Assembly (NCBI RefSeq): GCF_964204865.1
Contig: NC_135262.1
Coordinates: forward strand, 6,448,001 to 6,512,000
Reading direction: 5' to 3'
From: Styela clava
Lineage: Eukaryota > Chordata > Ascidiacea > Stolidobranchia > Styelidae
Length of the DNA: 64,000 nucleotides
Position 1 is the first letter of the stretch. Each line of letters opens with the position of its first letter. Below the pieces are notes generated by a model. The model did not search any database. It was not told the origin of the DNA and was given only the letters and a program-made list of their open reading frames with translations. Of the stretch, positions 63,031 through 64,000 are shown piece after piece. The position numbers and the translations under genes are program-made.

Positions 63031-63210
63031 GGAAAGTTAAAATTTTTCACCAGAAAAGTGGGGGACGTGTAAATGAGTGCTAACACGAGTTTTTGGTGTT
63101 ACTGGTTTCCGATGAATACCGTCAGCCAACATTTCTCCCAGTGTCTTATTGATTATGCTTTTCGGAAGACTTGTGTCTTCTACTCGCCTACGTGTAGGCG
63201 TGGTTTTCAT

Positions 63211-64000
63211 GTAAATTTCTAACAATCACGGAGTGTTTGAAAGCAAGATTGATAATAATACTCATTGCCATACATATATATATTCCCGCTGAGCTGGAAC
63301 ACTTTCAAGTCAAAACTGCACTCAGATTTATTTGGTTCAGCCTAACACTTTCCAAGCCATCAAGTCAAAATTGTATTCCAGAATCAAAGTCACCTGCAAC
63401 TGCGTAAGTGTACCCACTGGTTACCAAAATTTAATTCTCATTTCTCTAACGGCTTGCTCAAACCTCCGTTTTATGTTATTGGATTTTGACCGGTGGCAAC
63501 GCTATGTCATTATTGAAAGTAGATTAGCTAGATTATGGTAATTTCAATTAACGAGAAAGGCGAAAAGCCTAAAGAAAAGTTAAATTGATTTGCTACTTTT
63601 TCTACTGTGATATGACGCAATGCAAATTCTTTATTTAATTTTGTTTGAACTGCTAGATTACTACGGGTGGCCATACATGACCATTGTTATATTAAGGTGA
63701 AAAATGCGATTTCATTGTTCAGTATTAGGAGATGCGTGCACCTGTTGGTAGCTGTTTTACAAGATATATTTATCGAGTCTTAATCTGTAGTCTACAAAGT
63801 GTTACTTTCGTTTAGTTACCTTGTCCTTAATGTTTGAGCGTTTTCAATTTCCTTAATAACTAGTTTGAGTCATTTGAGATAAATCACAACGATATAATTC
63901 CACTAATTAAAACTGGAAAGTCTCCAAATGGAAAGTGATTTAGTAATTTTCGTTTGACACATCTTTGCCGGTTGACTATTAATGTTACAAGGCTGTGGTT
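63211..64000. other. window end, no gene recognised
   Basis: AT-rich DNA to the end of the window. A 69-codon open frame at 63332-63541 (plus) shows no domain. Confidence 0.4.

Noticed and set aside
1..64000. CRISPR arrays, operons, defence islands or integrated viruses
   Set aside because: The DNA is clearly intron-bearing animal sequence; no spaced repeats, polycistronic gene runs or viral structural or polymerase motifs were seen.

Overview
The window is nuclear DNA from an animal. It is AT-rich, has GT-AG introns, long gene-poor stretches and many small non-autonomous DNA transposons. I cannot name the species. The compact multi-exon genes, the phase-1 shuffled extracellular domains, the many hAT-type miniature elements and the splice-acceptor-like sequences directly upstream of start codons fit an invertebrate deuterostome, possibly a tunicate (ascidian). 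That placement is inference. There is no sign of prokaryotic, viral or organellar genes.

Layout. (1) 1-8.6 kb: no recognisable gene. (2) 8.64-16.59 kb, plus strand: an 11-exon gene for a secreted or membrane-anchored mosaic protein of about 784 aa: signal peptide, CUB, MAM, LDL-receptor class A, a long Thr/Ser-rich mucin-like stalk and a hydrophobic C-terminal tail. A miniature transposon with a perfect 8-bp target duplication sits in its first intron. (3) 19.23-21.24 kb, plus strand: a complete two-exon intracellular (clade B-like) serpin of 378 aa with an inhibitory-type hinge. (4) 22.5-23.5 kb: three hAT miniature elements, two of them abutting and sharing one target site. (5) 24.09-24.48 kb, minus strand: a two-exon mini-gene for a 54-aa secreted or membrane peptide that was easy to miss because both exons are very short. 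(6) 26.2-27.7 kb: two more hAT miniature elements. (7) 29.16-32.08 kb: a 2.9-kb DNA transposon with terminal inverted repeats of about 335 bp and a decayed interior. (8) 36.49-38.27 kb, plus strand: a complete three-exon galactose-3-O-sulfotransferase-like type II Golgi enzyme of 410 aa. (9) 38.3-64 kb: essentially a gene desert with dispersed members of one TIR element family (near 40.7, 44.8, 48.7 and 54.9 kb; a fifth copy is near 10.9 kb), hAT fragments and simple repeats.

The four genes do not form an obvious pathway. Three of them (mosaic mucin, small peptide, Golgi sulfotransferase) belong to the secretory route, and the serpin looks cytosolic. The most interesting shared property is that every gene has a 3'-splice-site-like sequence 9-90 bases before its ATG with no recognisable upstream exon, as expected if the transcripts receive a spliced leader. 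The exon models join in frame at every junction, which is the main support for the gene calls. No homology search or expression data were available.
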